Assembly (NCBI RefSeq): GCF_050947875.1
Contig: NC_134574.1
Coordinates: forward strand, 106,979,469 to 107,043,468
From: Dermacentor variabilis
Taxonomy: Eukaryota > Arthropoda > Arachnida > Ixodida > Ixodidae
Reading direction: 5' to 3'
Length of the DNA: 64,000 nucleotides
In this document: piece by piece, positions 1 to 12,345 of the stretch
Layout: each line of letters opens with the position of its first letter
Position numbering within the stretch: position 1 is the stretch's first letter
Position numbers and translations under genes: made by a program
The notes under the pieces: model-generated
What the model saw: only the letters and a program-made list of their open reading frames with translations
Database searches by the model: none
Told to the model about the DNA's origin: nothing

Positions 1-1740
1 AGACGAATAACAAACGTAACGCACTTCGCAAAAGATTATAATTATAGCATTATACCCAGTACACAACAGTAATAGGAGCACGGGATGCGACAACAAAGTA
101 ACCTGATTCGTAGCCGATACATACACCCTCGAGTACGTACGCATGAACACGACGTTGCTCACTTAAGGTTCAGTCTGTGTGGCGAAGTCGCAACGAAACT
201 TTATTTCCCTACTCGAAAAAACATTTACGGTCGGCTCCACATAGTTGCAAGTAAGACCACTTTCGCTGAGGCGGCGACTGACTCTCGGAAAGCAGACACA
301 ACCAACGTCACAAAGAAGTTAGTTAAAAAGGAGCGAGGAAAAATTGATATACGTTATGGAACATGTAAAACGTGTGTTATTGCTAGCCACAGCGGTGTCA
401 CTGGAGAACACTAAAAACCGCACGCAAGCAGCCGACATCGCCAATCATCAATCACTAATTTCATAGTCAAAGTTCCGAAACAATGTTCGAGCGAAAGAAG
501 CAGACAGACGTTTTCACTGGGAACTTCGGGGACAAAGAAAGGGAAGCGCTAACTAAAACCTAGTAGCGGGAACGCAAAGCTGACCACAGAGGCAACACTT
601 TATTAAAAGCGACAGTGCGCAGTTTAAAATGCCGCTGAATGTGCCAACTTCAAGAAGATCGTGAGAGCATAACACTGCATTTTTTTTTTCTTTTTGCCGA
701 GCGGCCGACGGAAGTGCTGCCCCCTGCATGCCTTGAGGCCTGTAACAAGTGCGCTAGCGTCTGAACTCGCGACGATTAATGAGAGCAACCCTACACACGA
801 CGTCCTCTCGCAGCGAATTTCTACGCCCTTAAACACCCCAGGAATGCCAGCAAAATCTCAAGTATTCCTTGAAGTAGGGGTATAATTGAAGCACTATAAC
901 TGCAGATGCCTAACTCTTCTACGAAACTTATGCGGACAAAGTCTCATACGACCGGGATAAGCAGCGACCCAAAAGGACGCATACGTTGTTAGGAATGATT
1001 CAATCAGGAGGGGGGGCTCCATATTTTAAGGAGGGGCTCGGCGCTCCCCCCCCTCCCCTTGGCAGGCGAACTGTAGCACTGCGGCACCGATTCTACAAGC
1101 GCTGGAGGTGATTTTATTACCAGTAGTGCCTTTACCAGTAGTGCCTTGGAATTATAACTATCCAATGTTACGATTAATGACTTAACCGCGATTAATCGGA
1201 TGCTGTGGCATAAGTAAACAAACAGGAAGGCAAGTGTTATCGTAGTGCTGAACGAATTTCCCTGAGACACTGCACATGACGGACGCAAACGCATCCCATC
1301 TCGGCAACGCAACTGCATAACTGAACGCAGCGGCGATGTACGATCGACAAAGCTTGAGCGAAACCAAATAATGTGCATAACGTCAAATGCCACGCACCAA
1401 CTTATAACGAAACCTACCTTTGCGGCACCGTTGCACATAAGACAACACCGCTAACGAACTAATCGCATGCAAGAGTGCCATAGCGCCCCGAATCAAGTAT
1501 CGAAACATTAGTCTTTTACTCTACATTCGACAAACTGCAGGAACCGCGACCTCGTGATCATGAGCTTCTTCATCTCCTTAGTGCTGTAATTTCTCTTCTT
1601 CCTCAAGTACTTCTAAAGACTCTGCAAAAGTTGCATGTCTGTCAAAACACGACCTGGATAGAAGGTCCTTCGCTAGAGCCGTTAACTGCTAAGCAGTCTA
1701 GACTTGTGCACATACTCTGTATTTTCTAATATTACTCCAT
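1..1740. other. Spacer, no gene recognised
   Basis: I see no splice-bounded or family-like reading frame here. The stretch holds a C/G-run-rich patch near 1010-1060 and one exact short tandem duplication, listed separately. Confidence 0.5.
1118..1147. repeat. 15-bp perfect tandem duplication
   Basis: Two adjacent identical copies of taccagtagtgcctt occupy 1118-1132 and 1133-1147. This is probably a recent slippage duplication; no function is suggested. Confidence 0.9.
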
Positions 1741-1758
1741 TCTATATTCAGTTTGGCT

Positions 1759-1811
1759 CGGATATTAGTATTTGAAGCTTTCGAAGTATTCGAAACAAAC
1801 GAATACACGTA
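1759..1811. repeat. ATTCGAA-rich dispersed repeat, copy 1
   Basis: The segment is built from variants of TTCGAA / ATTCGAA / GAATA. The same motif cluster recurs at 2557-2590 and 9671-9790, so it behaves as a dispersed AT-rich repeat. The family is not identified. Confidence 0.5.
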
Positions 1812-2087
1812 TTTTTCCGCGTATAAGGCGCAGCCAGTATTACAACATTACGGAAAGAAAAAGATGTCCGAGCGGATAACCCGCGGAAAGAACTGCGTAC
1901 AGTGCCTGAATATTTGTAAAAGCAGTCTCCATTCGCAGATGCACAAATCGTCCATGTCATATCTTAGGCATGCTTATGTGTTCCCCACCTCTTCGGCGAC
2001 ACTGATGACGAAGAAATTTGCTCTAAGATGGTTTCACGGCATCGCGAGTCATATTGCCGTGAAGCCACCCCTCAAATCCAGTCTACT

Positions 2088-2089
<2 letters not shown>

Positions 2090-2156
<67 letters not shown>
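2090..2156. repeat. (TA)n microsatellite
   Basis: About 33 uninterrupted TA units. A 198-codon open frame runs through the tract only because TATA repeats encode alternating Ile/Tyr without stops; I do not regard that frame as a gene. Confidence 0.97.
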
Positions 2157-2160
<4 letters not shown>

Positions 2161-2556
2161 TTAGTCTGTGCAGTTGCAGAGCGGAACAGGTTCAGCCCGC
2201 GTGTTGACGGAAAGCTTCAAGCTGAATTTTCGCAACACAGTGTAAAGTACCGGCATCGCGCAGTCAACGTCACACTTCACAGCATCGCGCAGGCGCACGA
2301 CGGGCGAGCGCGAAACGTTCCCGCGGCTTTCATCGACACACAATGTTAAGTAGACTCAAGCACAACAGTGAGCGAGAACCCGTAATCTGCTGCGCAGCTG
2401 GAGTTGTGAGAAATGTTGAACTTGAAGTTTGCATGAAGTATGTTAACGGCAGCCGGAAAAAACTGACTTCAGAGATGAACCTTTGATACTTGGCAGAACC
2501 AACTTTCTTAATTTTGTCAACATCTGGTTTTTATGTAGTGGCTTTATGTAAATCTC

Positions 2557-2590
2557 AAAACTATTCGAACTATTTGCTTCGAAATTATTG
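2557..2590. repeat. ATTCGAA-rich dispersed repeat, copy 2
   Basis: A short copy of the ATTCGAA motif cluster also seen at 1759-1811 and 9671-9790. Confidence 0.4.
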
Positions 2591-2599
2591 GACATTAAT

Positions 2600-3330
2600 T
2601 GCCCCTCGCATCGAAAGAAAAAAAGAATATTTCGCACCAAGCCTACAAATAACTACTAAAATTCCGAAAAATAAAGGTGTGTGCGTGTTCGTGGAGGGGG
2701 GGGGGGGGCGTGAGCAACTGAAAATGAAGCATTTCCCTGCCACTGATGCCAGCGTCTGTCTCGGTGCTACTACAGTGCTGCAACTGTTGGCTTGCGGTTC
2801 AGATATGAATTTGGGGAGCATGTTTAGCATGGTATCATAATATCAAATACAAGTCACGGGGTTTAATATTCCCTAGCAGCGCGCTAGCCATGCAAGAAGC
2901 CGTGGGACGGCGACGGGGGTACGGGGGTGAGGGCAGTGTTCCGGATAAATTTCGATCACCCTGGGTTCATCACTGTACGCTTAAAACCAGTGTGCACACA
3001 AGCGTTATTGTCCGGGACTCTCCTACTTTGCTTCTTTCCTCCATTGCGGCAGTCAATTGGCAGACCGGAAGTGAAGTCACATGAGGTCTCATGTTCCGCC
3101 ACTTGCCGACTCCAATCAGCGGATAAGGTACCGCACGCGAAAGCGATTCGGGCTAAAACACTAAAAACGCTTAACGCTAAAACTACGGAGTTGAGCGAGC
3201 GTACCATCCTCTCGAAATAGTGCTCGGTCTGCACCAAGCCGCTCGCGCTGTCCTCTTTAGGACCGTGATTCACGAAGCCCAGTACAGTAAATCACGAGCA
3301 GAAGTTCAGAGAACAAAGCATCAGCGCAAA
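2600..3330. other. Spacer, no gene recognised
   Basis: Holds a G-homopolymer near 2694-2708 and otherwise ordinary mixed sequence. No convincing exon or repeat family was seen. Confidence 0.45.
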
Positions 3331-3394
3331 ATTTATTTTCTAGTATGGCCACGCAACGTGGAACTGTCTCAATGCATTGCACTGGTCGAACAAG
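3331..3394 (+). repeat. Unnamed interspersed repeat, copy A
   Basis: This segment resembles 19187-19253 in the same orientation. Shared blocks are ttctagta, cgcaacgtggaa, and a stretch ending in tggtcgaaca, with scattered substitutions. Two diverged copies 16 kb apart imply an old dispersed element. I could not assign the family. Confidence 0.65.
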
Positions 3395-4707
3395 CATACG
3401 TGCGCTGTAGCCGTTGATTTCAGCCTAAATGCATCGGCTGCGATGGAAAAAAAAAAAAAATTCCGTGCCATCTGTGACCCTCAAACATTTGTCCGCGGAC
3501 TGTACATTGCACACCAAGACTAATTGTTCTTCGGGAGCCAATGAAGTACACAAAGTACAATACTGCTACTAGGGGGCGAGAGGAACTGGGTGAACAGAAA
3601 AGCCTTGTCCTACAACCAAACAAAGCCGATAGACAGCTAAGCCAATATTTCCACTACGTACCATCAAATTACCGACGTCCACACTGAACGTCTAGAGCAC
3701 TCAATTGAGAAGGCGGGCGAAGGAGAAAGAATACGGTGTTTCAGAGCATCGGCTAAGCTTCACGAAATCTGCTCGTGCTAAGGGGCCGGCCTAATGGACA
3801 AACACACGGCATAGCCTTAGGCAATCGGTCTAGTATCCGGCTGCTGCTGCTGTTTCACGCTTTGTTAGCTCTACCGCGCACAAATACAGCCCTCTGCAGA
3901 CTGGCGTGTGGAAGTGTGCACAAAGAAGTTGTGCGACTGACATTGAGCACGTAGCAGCGTTCTCAGCAATCTTCGCAAAAAAAAAAAAAAAATGCTAGTT
4001 CGCACAAGGACCTATTCACTATAGCAACAGATACGGAAAACGACCATTTAAAAGGCAAGAATGATAAAACCGCCTCTTCCTAGGCCTACATTGTACGAGA
4101 CGGACACAATGCACAATACTAATTAAAGAAAGGTAGGGGGGGGGGGGTGGAGGTCTGAATACCAGAGTAGGTTAGAACAAACTAGGTAACGAACGGCGTT
4201 GCGGTCCGTTTGAGACGAAAATTCCACATCGCTGCCAAGGCAACGCCGCCAGAATTAAATTTGCAAGCGAGAACAACACACCGACGCCACGCTTCGCGCA
4301 CCCAAGAAAGCAACCTACCTCGAGCGCGTTCCCACCAATTACGCAGCGCGGATAATAACTCTTAGTTACGCGCGCGAAGTGCACTTACACTGCACGTATA
4401 CACGGCGACGCAGAAGAGGGCTCGCGGTAACGAGACGTCTATTATTTTAGAGAACTTCCAGAAAGTAGTCCGGACCTTTCGCACCACTTCGCGCCTCTGC
4501 AACGCTCGTAGGCGAAATGAATTTAGTGCGGCTCGTCCTCGCAAATATATCACGTTGCAACCGTAACACTGGAACACTCAAGGGCGATGACGAAACGCCG
4601 CTGAAGCCCTTAGCAACCAGTGCCTAGATTCCGTTTACACTGTTTTCTGCCGCAGTAGCGAGTCGGCTACTGAAGCTGTTAACCGAAGAGCCTTCATACC
4701 GACGGCA
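3395..4707. other. Spacer, no gene recognised
   Basis: Holds several A- and G-homopolymers (about 3447-3460, 3978-3992, 4137-4147). No exon or repeat family is recognised. Confidence 0.45.
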
Positions 4708-4761
4708 AATGAATGAATGAATGAATGAATGAATGAATGAATGAATGAATGAATGAATGAA
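4708..4761. repeat. (AATG)n microsatellite
   Basis: About 13 tandem AATG units. The same unit recurs as a short array near 54127-54150 and as its complement near 22650-22673. Confidence 0.95.
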
Positions 4762-5057
4762 CAACAATGACTATTCAGAAGCGCGCTTCTCTGCATCGGT
4801 AATTTGGCTTAGTAATGGCGGCGCCTGTAACTGTTTAAACATTGACGGAGTGCCAAATGTACGCGCTGGGGCCTGCCTGTTGCACGTACTTTCATCGCTA
4901 GAGGCACGTCTACATTTTTCCGTCCCTCAAACAAAAACTGCTCAAATAGAGACTGCCCGAAACGTTCACTGCGCCACCGATACCTCGACACAGTGCCTGC
5001 CGGGAAAGCTAGCTTTACATTTCAGGGAAAGAAAAAGTATATACATGCATTTTAATC

Positions 5058-5280
5058 ATTACTATAAGCATCGTTGTCGTCATCGTTCTAAATTACGTCC
5101 ACTGCAGGACGAAGGTCAGCCGATAGCGATCATTAATCTGCCCTGTCCTGCGCCAGCTGATGTCACGCGATGGCAGCATATTTCATCATTTAATCACATC
5201 ACCCATTTCTCTGCTGTCCCCGACTGCGCTTCTCTTCTCCTTGGCACGCATTCTGTAATTAATTGAACACTGGTCATCGC
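5058..5280 (-). pseudogene. Decayed RTE-type LINE, ORF2 C-terminus and 3' end
   Basis: Read on the minus strand, the sequence encodes pieces typical of the C-terminal tail of RTE-clade endonuclease/reverse-transcriptase proteins: a basic block GEEKRSRGQ, a WRRTGQ-like block, and a terminal FVLQWT followed at once by TAA (5093-5095). Between them are an in-frame stop and frame breaks. The DNA after the stop is the short CATC-like tail usual for these elements. RTE LINEs copy themselves by target-primed reverse transcription and are often truncated at the 5' end, which fits a fragment with only the 3' part. The copy is dead. The family call is from memory of protein motifs. Confidence 0.75.
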
Positions 5281-6480
5281 AAGAAATTTTTCGTTCCGTC
5301 ACTCGTCAAGCGGCTCTTAAGCTTTAGGCGTCTTGTTTCACTACCAAAAACATTACGGTCACGAGAAACGATAATTTATCCACAAATGAAAAGGCGTATT
5401 TGCGGTTATCTCCTTGTTTACAATGAAAAAAAAATCGTCCTTTTTTTAAGCATTGATGAGACGTTTTTATTGAATAAACGCTCAGGCTTATATTAACAAG
5501 CAATATATCAACAGAAATTGCTAACCGCATCTACATTCTAAAGATATAAAGCTCAGAAACATACTTTAGAGTGTAATATTTATTACAAATTGTGAAAAAA
5601 AATGAACTTTACTCAAAGTACAGAAAAGTGTTTATGGCATCGTGCCGATAACATAACACTAAAGAAACAAAGTATTCCGAAATATGTAAAATGTTCTCAC
5701 TTCTATTTCTTACAACCCATAAAATCTTCTAGTGCATAAGCAACTTGTACCACAAAAATGGCTTTCTACCTAATGGAAACTGCCTCTTTCCGCTGATTGC
5801 CACAAATATTGGGCAAAACGTTACACTCTGCTGGACTGGGGGAAGCAAATCTCCACCATATGCTGTAGAGACAGTGTAAATAAGACCTATGACGTTGCGA
5901 ACTTCTCTACAACACATCGCACGAGAATTACCATCATCGAGACGCCACCGTGCAAATCAAAATCCTACGACCTGACATCATTTTCGGCCTCACTGATACT
6001 GGTAGCAGCCACACGAACATCTAAAGACGCAGTTGAATACCCGAAACCAACGTCGTCCTGACGAACACCCATCTACCCGAGCGCCTGATATCCTCACGAT
6101 CCCAAGTCGGGAACTTCCGCTGGCCTCGTTAAATGTCGCTGCCGCCCGAAAAGAAATAAACTACTGCGAAACTGAAAGGTTACTTGTTATACTATGTTGT
6201 AGATGAGGCAGCAATTCCGTAAAGGCTCCAGGAGCCTCCAAATCGGGCGCGGCGCTCGTGAATCGTGCGTGCCTCACGTTTAACCGGCAGTGGGTGAGGA
6301 AGGAGCAAAGTTTCGTTATCGATTTCCACAGGAATCTGCCAGAAATCAAAGCCAGGATACCGCTTCCGCGCCAAAATAATAACAAAATCAAAAACTAAAG
6401 TCGCGTTCTGAGGTGTTACCCAAACGGAAATCGAAGTCTGCGCCACCACAACCACTTCTGGCTTTTCGATTTTTCGACCG
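5281..6480. other. AT-rich spacer, no gene recognised
   Basis: AT-rich to about 5950, then mixed. A minus-strand frame at 6192-6536 is open for 114 codons but matches nothing I know and has no splice context. Confidence 0.4.
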
Positions 6481-7330
6481 CTCGCTTTGCTCGCCTCCCC
6501 CACCCCCTTCTTTCTTTTTCGGGCACGTGGCGACACTTAAAGTTGTTTACACCGCACCATCTCGTAGCTCGCGCACGAATGGCCGCAAATGACATTTTCC
6601 TGCCCAACCCAGCCAGTGCTCTGTCGTACGTGAAGGCCTTCAGGGCCCATTTCGAGCTCTCTAGTAATACCAGAGGTGGCCCCCCTCTTCCGCAGTTTTT
6701 ACGTTTCCGCCGCAGTTTTCCGCCGATTCTCGCGAAGAAGGAAGGAGGAGCAAAGTAAAAAAAAAAGGAAGAAAAGAAAAAATAAGGGAGCGGTCTGCGT
6801 TCAGAGCAACAACGATGAAAATTCCCCGCATGGCACGAACCGCGCATGCGCCGCCGCTCCACTCCCGAGCACGAGGCAAGTTTTCCTTTTTCCTTTTTTC
6901 CCTCTAAGTACGATTCCCTTCCGCTCGCGGGACAAATTTCTTTATGCAGTACATTTCCCTTCAAAGAGCAGTCGACTATGCCTTAATAACAATAATATAT
7001 GGAGCAAGGCGCTGCGCGTGAGTCGCCATATAGCGTTGGCGAGAAGACGCGAGAAGGGGAGGCGGTGGGGAAAAAGGGGATTGTGAGGGGGAAGCACTCG
7101 CCTTCCCTTCCGAACAGCGGCAATACACTGCTGCTGAAGGTCATTTTCCCTTCTCGGAAGACAATTCGTGATGTAGAAAAGAAAGAGAAGGCGGGATAAA
7201 GAAAAGAGGAGGAGGAAGTCGACTGCAAAAATGCTTCCTGAGCCACCTTCTTTCCTTCCTCCGGTAGAGACAGAGAGGTCAGTCTTCCCATTTCTCCCCC
7301 CCCCCTAAATCCTTCCCACCCTGCCACGAG
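6480..7330. other. Purine/pyrimidine-skewed GC-rich block
   Basis: Long stretches are nearly pure purine or pyrimidine on one strand (for example 6735-6790 and 7050-7100). This skew removes stop codons and makes overlapping open frames on both strands, none of which resembles a protein family. It contains an NRF-1-type palindrome, listed separately. Confidence 0.5.
6841..6852. promoter_or_regulatory. NRF-1/ewg-type site
   Basis: The core GCGCATGCGC matches the palindromic site bound by NRF-1 (Ewg in insects), a common CpG-promoter activator. It lies in a GC-rich block with many overlapping open frames. No transcript can be placed next to it from sequence alone. Confidence 0.35.
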
Positions 7331-7460
7331 AGGAGAAAAGGGGAGAAAGGAAATGAACATCTGGCCGCGGGCGAACGGCGTGCGTGAATGCCACGCACAG
7401 GGTTGAGAAGCCACCATCGGACCAAGTCAAGGCTTAGAACAAAAGAAAAAAAAATAGTTC

Positions 7461-7677
7461 TCCAGTTTTACGTGCCAGGATCTTATTATTAAGCACACCG
7501 TAGTGGGGGACTCATGATTCATTTTTTTTTTGTCCATCCGGGGTGTTTGATAAATAGATGTTTTTACATTCCGCCAACATCGGAATGCGGCCGCTGGGTT
7601 CCCGGTTCGAACGCGCGACCTCGTGGCCAGCAGCGTAACGCCATATATCCACCGAGCTATCGCGGCGGGTACCCCGA
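7461..7677 (-). mobile_element. tRNA-headed tick SINE, diverged copy
   Basis: On the minus strand the tRNA-like head comes first (7677 downward), with a tRNA-like TTCGAACC B-box equivalent at about 7607-7617. The body ends near ttttacgtgcca at 7463-7475. The centre is interrupted by a T-run. The same body and head occur at 39594-39829 and 26836-27072. SINEs are Pol III transcribed and depend on a LINE partner for copying. Confidence 0.8.
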
Positions 7678-7849
7678 GGTTTCTGAACAATCTCCTCGCG
7701 ACGTCACGAATTCTGTCAAGGCCTGCTCAAGACCGTTAACAGCGCGTCGATACAAACGTATTCCCACGTAGCTAAGGTTACGACGGAGTGAATTTCGGGA
7801 AATTTGCCTGCAATGCAATGCAAATGTGTTCCTGCGTCACAAACACAAG

Positions 7850-7873
7850 ATATATATATATATATATATATAT
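7850..7873. repeat. (TA)n microsatellite
   Basis: About 12 TA units. Confidence 0.9.
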
Positions 7874-7879
7874 GCTATC

Positions 7880-8667
7880 TGAAATACCGACTTCCTAACT
7901 GCCAACACAAAAAAGGGAACACGATCACTCCCTGTAATTTAATTCAGTCTGGAAAGGACAGCCCAAAAAGATTAAGTTAACCTGCAGTACAGTCGGCGAC
8001 AACTTCAGAGTGCAGCGTCATATGTACCAGTGTCCAACTCAAAGAAAACTCGCACAGACACGCCAGCCGATTTCATTCGCTCACTTCCGCGACGTCGAGT
8101 GCCTGCTGCTTCCCCGCTCGCTTAAGACGGTTGATTTCGCCGCGCACAGATCTACGTTTGCGTCACTGGCTTTTAGGATCACGAGCGGACGCGCTGGCAA
8201 GTTCTTATGCGAGATTGCAATATCAATACTAAGCCAAATGTAACAGTTTAGCTACAAAAAACAACGATACCTTACTATTCAACAAGTCTCGCACGCAGCC
8301 CAGCAAAGCACTTGCACTTAAGCTGGTAGCGGATTCCCAGCTGGAGCGCCACTGTTTGTGAGGAAAAAGACGCGGGGGGGGGGGGGGCAATTAAACGCTG
8401 GCTCCACCTCCCTTGGGCACTATGTTTCGGAGGAGCGGATGGCTCAGATGCGCTACTGTTTTGTGGGTGGGGATGAGGCTTAATTCTTACGGTCGTCAGC
8501 GATTACAGCGTTACCCTTTGGTGTCCGACAAAAAAAAGCAAAAAGAAAAGAGTTTCCCATACAATATTTAGCCATCACCCTGAAGTATCCCCTACACCGC
8601 GCTATACAGGCTACGCAAGAACCTGACGCCGCCATCGGGCTCCAAAGAAAAAAAAACGAGTCGCAGC

Positions 8668-8669
<2 letters not shown>
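7880..8669. other. Spacer, no gene recognised
   Basis: Contains a poly-G run at about 8374-8387 and nothing else recognisable. Confidence 0.45.

Positions 8670-8722
<53 letters not shown>
8670..8722. repeat. (AG)n microsatellite
   Basis: About 26 AG units. A 254-codon minus-strand frame (8480-9244) passes through it as a Leu-Ser run. The frame is judged spurious. Confidence 0.95.
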
Positions 8723-8723
<1 letters not shown>

Positions 8724-9670
8724 AAGCAAAGCGCCACCCCACAAGGAAGCAACGCTTCGCTCTCAGCGGCATTCGTCGGAAGGAAGAGCTCTCGGTTGGC
8801 GCCCCAGAGAGAGCAGGCAGATGCGATGCTCTCCCACGGGTCAATATTGGCGCGCACCCAAACCGTCGACTGTACTACGGCGGTCGCTGCTTGCGAAAGA
8901 CGCACGGCAGCGGAGGCACACAGGGGCGAGCGAAACAGCCAGCGTAATCGATCATCCCGACTGAATTCCGGGTTCGAAAGAAAGAAAAGTAATTCAAAGT
9001 ACGCGACCATTGGGAGTATTCTCCAATCTGTCGTTGCTTTTGCTCGTTTTCTTCTTTTCTTTTTCGAGCAGTTACGAAGTACCGTCACGTAACTGTTCTC
9101 CTGCACTTGTGGTAGCATATACCCTCCGAACTTCGCCACTGCTGCGAAGGAACTGCCAGATGTGTGACGAGGAGGAAGAACGACCTGGTATACAACGGAC
9201 CCGCCTAGCGCAACCGCGGCGGTTCTGCGTGGGTGCGCACCCAAATAGTAACTTTTTGAGACCGAATCTAATGCGAATCTAATATTGGTAGCCGAAAATG
9301 GTAAATCGATTATCCAGTAGCTTTCGAATAAAGAAAGAAAAAAAATCCGTTTTCACCATTAACATAAACGATGTTCATATCTGAGTACTCAATATCTTAG
9401 TAAGTTTGCCACAATATTGCAAATTATGAAGCGTTGTTTACTAGAAGTGAAACCGAGCATTCGGAAGATATAAGCAGTCTGCCCGCATATCTGTGGTCCC
9501 TCGGGGAGTGGGAACGGTCGTTGTTCAGAAAGGAAAGAGTGGCTCCCTTCACCGAGCTACGTAGCGCGCTACACTGCAAAACTTGGCGCCCTTCATGTTT
9601 GGTATAGCCACCGGGATCAAAGTAAGCGCACTTTCGCGCCAATTTTATGCTTTATGAAGTACACTTCAGG

Positions 9671-9790
9671 ACTTCTACTATTCGAAAACTATAAAATAAT
9701 ATTCGTGTTTACAAATACCGATCATTCGAATCGAAGACCGAATCGAATAGGGCCTCATTCGATTATTCGATGCATTCGATTAGAAAATGT
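9671..9790. repeat. ATTCGA-rich dispersed repeat, copy 3
   Basis: A dense cluster of ATTCGA/TCGAAT motifs with short internal palindromes (attcgaatcgaa, attcgattattcgat). It is related in motif to 1759-1811 and 2557-2590. Confidence 0.6.
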
Positions 9791-9799
9791 GCGTTATTT

Positions 9800-10428
9800 T
9801 GCACACTACTAATGAATTTGCTGTGATTATAGTTGAAGCAATATTTTACCGTCTGGAAGACATATATATAAAAAAAAAGAGTCGTAGTTTCGCCCGAAAG
9901 GCGAAGTATCGATTGCGATAGCAAATTAGAGAACAGTTATGGGAAGTAAGGATAGTAGTGTTATCGGCCGTATAACCTAGTAAATGTTCGCTTACTAACT
10001 AAATTAACAAGCATGGTGTCACGAGGGCACAGGCAAACAAACACATCTCACTCGATGACCGCGGACACTCGCTGTCAAAACGCCGGCGTGAGGAAGAGCG
10101 GCAGCAGCAGTGAGCGAATTGGCCTTCGTACTGCCTCTCACTTCAATGCGAACAAAGCGGAGAGAACACAGCTCACACGAAGCTATCAGCTCCCGGCGCA
10201 CCTAGACTCTACCCCCACATACTTAGATTAGATGTTTTTGGAGGGAGGATATGCTCGCCCCCCCCCCCCCCCTCCCTAGAGGCTACGGCCCTGTACATAG
10301 CCTATGTACTGTTTCTCATACGCTGGTTAAAATTCTCAGATTTAGACAGTCCAGCAAACAAATTACTAATTATTTTCTGTAGTAATTAGACTATACCTAA
10401 AGAAAAAGTCACTGTATTCTTTAAAAAA
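9800..10428. other. Spacer, no gene recognised
   Basis: Contains a poly-C tract at about 10259-10272. No exon or known repeat was seen before the SINE fragment. Confidence 0.45.
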
Positions 10429-10605
10429 AATTAAATTATGGGGTTTTACGTGCCAAAACTACTTTCTGATTATGAGGCACGCCGTAGTGGAGGACTCCGG
10501 AAACTTCGACCACCTGGGGGTCTTTAACGTGCACCTAAATCTAAGTACACGGGTGTTTTCGCATTTCGCCTCCATCGAAATGCGGCCTCCATGGCCGGGA
10601 TCCCA
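10429..10605 (-). mobile_element. SINE body fragment lacking the tRNA head
   Basis: The body beginning aattaaattatggggttttacg closely matches the full copy at 39594-39829, up to the ggccgggat block. There the match stops, so the Pol III promoter head is missing. On the minus strand this is a 5'-truncated copy, as expected from incomplete reverse transcription. Confidence 0.85.
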
Positions 10606-10619
10606 CTGTATTCTTTTCA

Positions 10620-11608
10620 CAAATGCTCAAGAAATACAGGTGAAATTGTTCGAATTTTCTTTGATGTGCGACACTGTTTGGGAATTGCATGGTTAATAAA
10701 TAACAGAAACGAATCATTTCGTAAATGTTTCATTAAGTGCATTACTCGGTTTCCTACCTCTATTTCGTTAGATATGTTTTCGTTTTGTTTCCTTTTCACT
10801 TTCTGGTTCACCTTTTCTGCCTATAAATGTGTTTCCAATCTTCTTGCTCCGTACGTTCGTTCTCGCCTACTTTCGTAACGTAAGCGATACACAGCTACAC
10901 CGCGTAAGTCCTGCGGCGCGTCCTTCGTCCGGCGACCTCGGCGGGAAGACCCAAGTGCCCCCGAATTCAGAAACGCGCCTTAAACTTTCAAGCCCGCGTG
11001 CTCGACTTGGCCTAGATAGCGCCTGGCGTGAAGCTGCCCGAAGATACCGCGTTTCCTTCGGCGCGTTCACGTCAGGCGGCAATTTGGTCAAGTCAAACAT
11101 GGCCTTCAAAGTTAAGGCGTGTTTCTTAATGCGGGGGAGAGGGGTCGGGGGGGAGAGGTTCCCCAGGTCTCCTTGCGCCGCTGAACATGAGCCTGGCGAC
11201 GCTCTTTCTCAAAACAGCGCAGGGCGATAACAGCGCGATAATCCGCGCGTATAGCGAAAGAAAATCGCACCGCGAATGCGCCCCCCGCAGTCTATATATG
11301 AACAGACGAAGCGTACATGCCTTTCTCTTCGGCAACGAACGAGCGTGCCGATAGCGGTGTACACGCAGGACACACTACGCAGTATATTCGCTAAGATGGG
11401 GCAAAGCGATAAATGAAACAAACAAACGAAGACGTAATAAAAGAAAAGGACTCCTCCATTGCCGTGACTACATACGGCATAACAGCGAGACGAAATCACA
11501 ACGAGGGCGATTATCCCACAATCGCGGGCCCATCGGAGTGCTCGGCGGAGTCGTCGTTCTTTGCTTGCACCCACGAAAACCAATCAGCAGCGGCAAGATC
11601 GCGAAGCA

Positions 11609-11611
<3 letters not shown>
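10620..11611. other. Spacer with a GC-rich patch
   Basis: AT-rich to 10860, then GC-rich with overlapping open frames to about 11230. No splice-bounded exon was found. Confidence 0.4.

Positions 11612-11661
<50 letters not shown>
11612..11661. repeat. (TA)n microsatellite
   Basis: About 25 TA units. Confidence 0.95.
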
Positions 11662-11664
<3 letters not shown>

Positions 11665-12289
11665 ACCTAGCGAGTGTTAACGTTAGCGGCGATAAGGATA
11701 AGAGGAGCGTATAGGCCGAAAAAGCGGGGGCGGCGGCGATTTTCGCGAACTACCATCCTCGCTAGAGTTACGTTTCTCGCGCGCCATCAGCGCCAACTTC
11801 GCGTGGGTATCCGCTTCGCGAAAGCGACCAATGCCCCCGGCTGGTCTCGTTATGCCGCGACTATTCCAGTCAGACGTTTCCCGTTTGCACGTCGAAGATC
11901 GGGATTCTATGGGGAATCACGCAAAGGCCTCATCAAAATTCTGTGCCACGAAACTGAAGAAACAAAAGGCCAACGGTTGCTCTATTTAATGCCAATCCTC
12001 TATTCCGCGGTATACAAGAGGATGTAACGTGCTGGTTTAGACGGGGCAGAAGCGAAAAAAGGCCCAAAGCGAATGAGGCAATAAACTCTGCAGAGTACGT
12101 CGTTGGCGAGAAAATGGTACTGAGGTGGTTCAGGAGCCTCAGCTGGTATATAACGTCGCCTTCCCGCCCAGGGATGCTCGACTCAGATGGCGCCAATTAG
12201 GCAAACGACTGGTGACTTTCTTGCTTGAGAGGTAAGCGTGGTGGTTCCCTGTTTCTTTTATTTAAGGACTCCCTCAACAACGGCTCGGG

Positions 12290-12342
12290 GGTATAATATA
12301 TGGCGTTACGCTGATGGCAGTGAGGTCGCCGGTTCGATATGC
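12290..12342 (+). mobile_element. SINE tRNA-like head fragment
   Basis: The stretch atatatggcgttacgctg...gaggtcgc...ggttcgat matches the minus-strand head of the SINE at 7461-7677. It includes a B-box-like ggttcgata at about 12331-12339. The rest of the body is absent or too diverged to see. Confidence 0.6.
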
Positions 12343-12345
12343 ATC

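Noticed and set aside
1753..2349. 198-codon plus-strand open frame
   Set aside because: About a sixth of it is the (TA)n microsatellite; the rest is unremarkable.
8963..8985. ggttcgaaa as a tRNA B box
   Set aside because: No A box, no cloverleaf arms and no terminator at the right distance; not a tRNA gene.
8480..9244. 254-codon minus-strand open frame
   Set aside because: Held open by the (AG)n array read as Leu-Ser; no resemblance to a protein.
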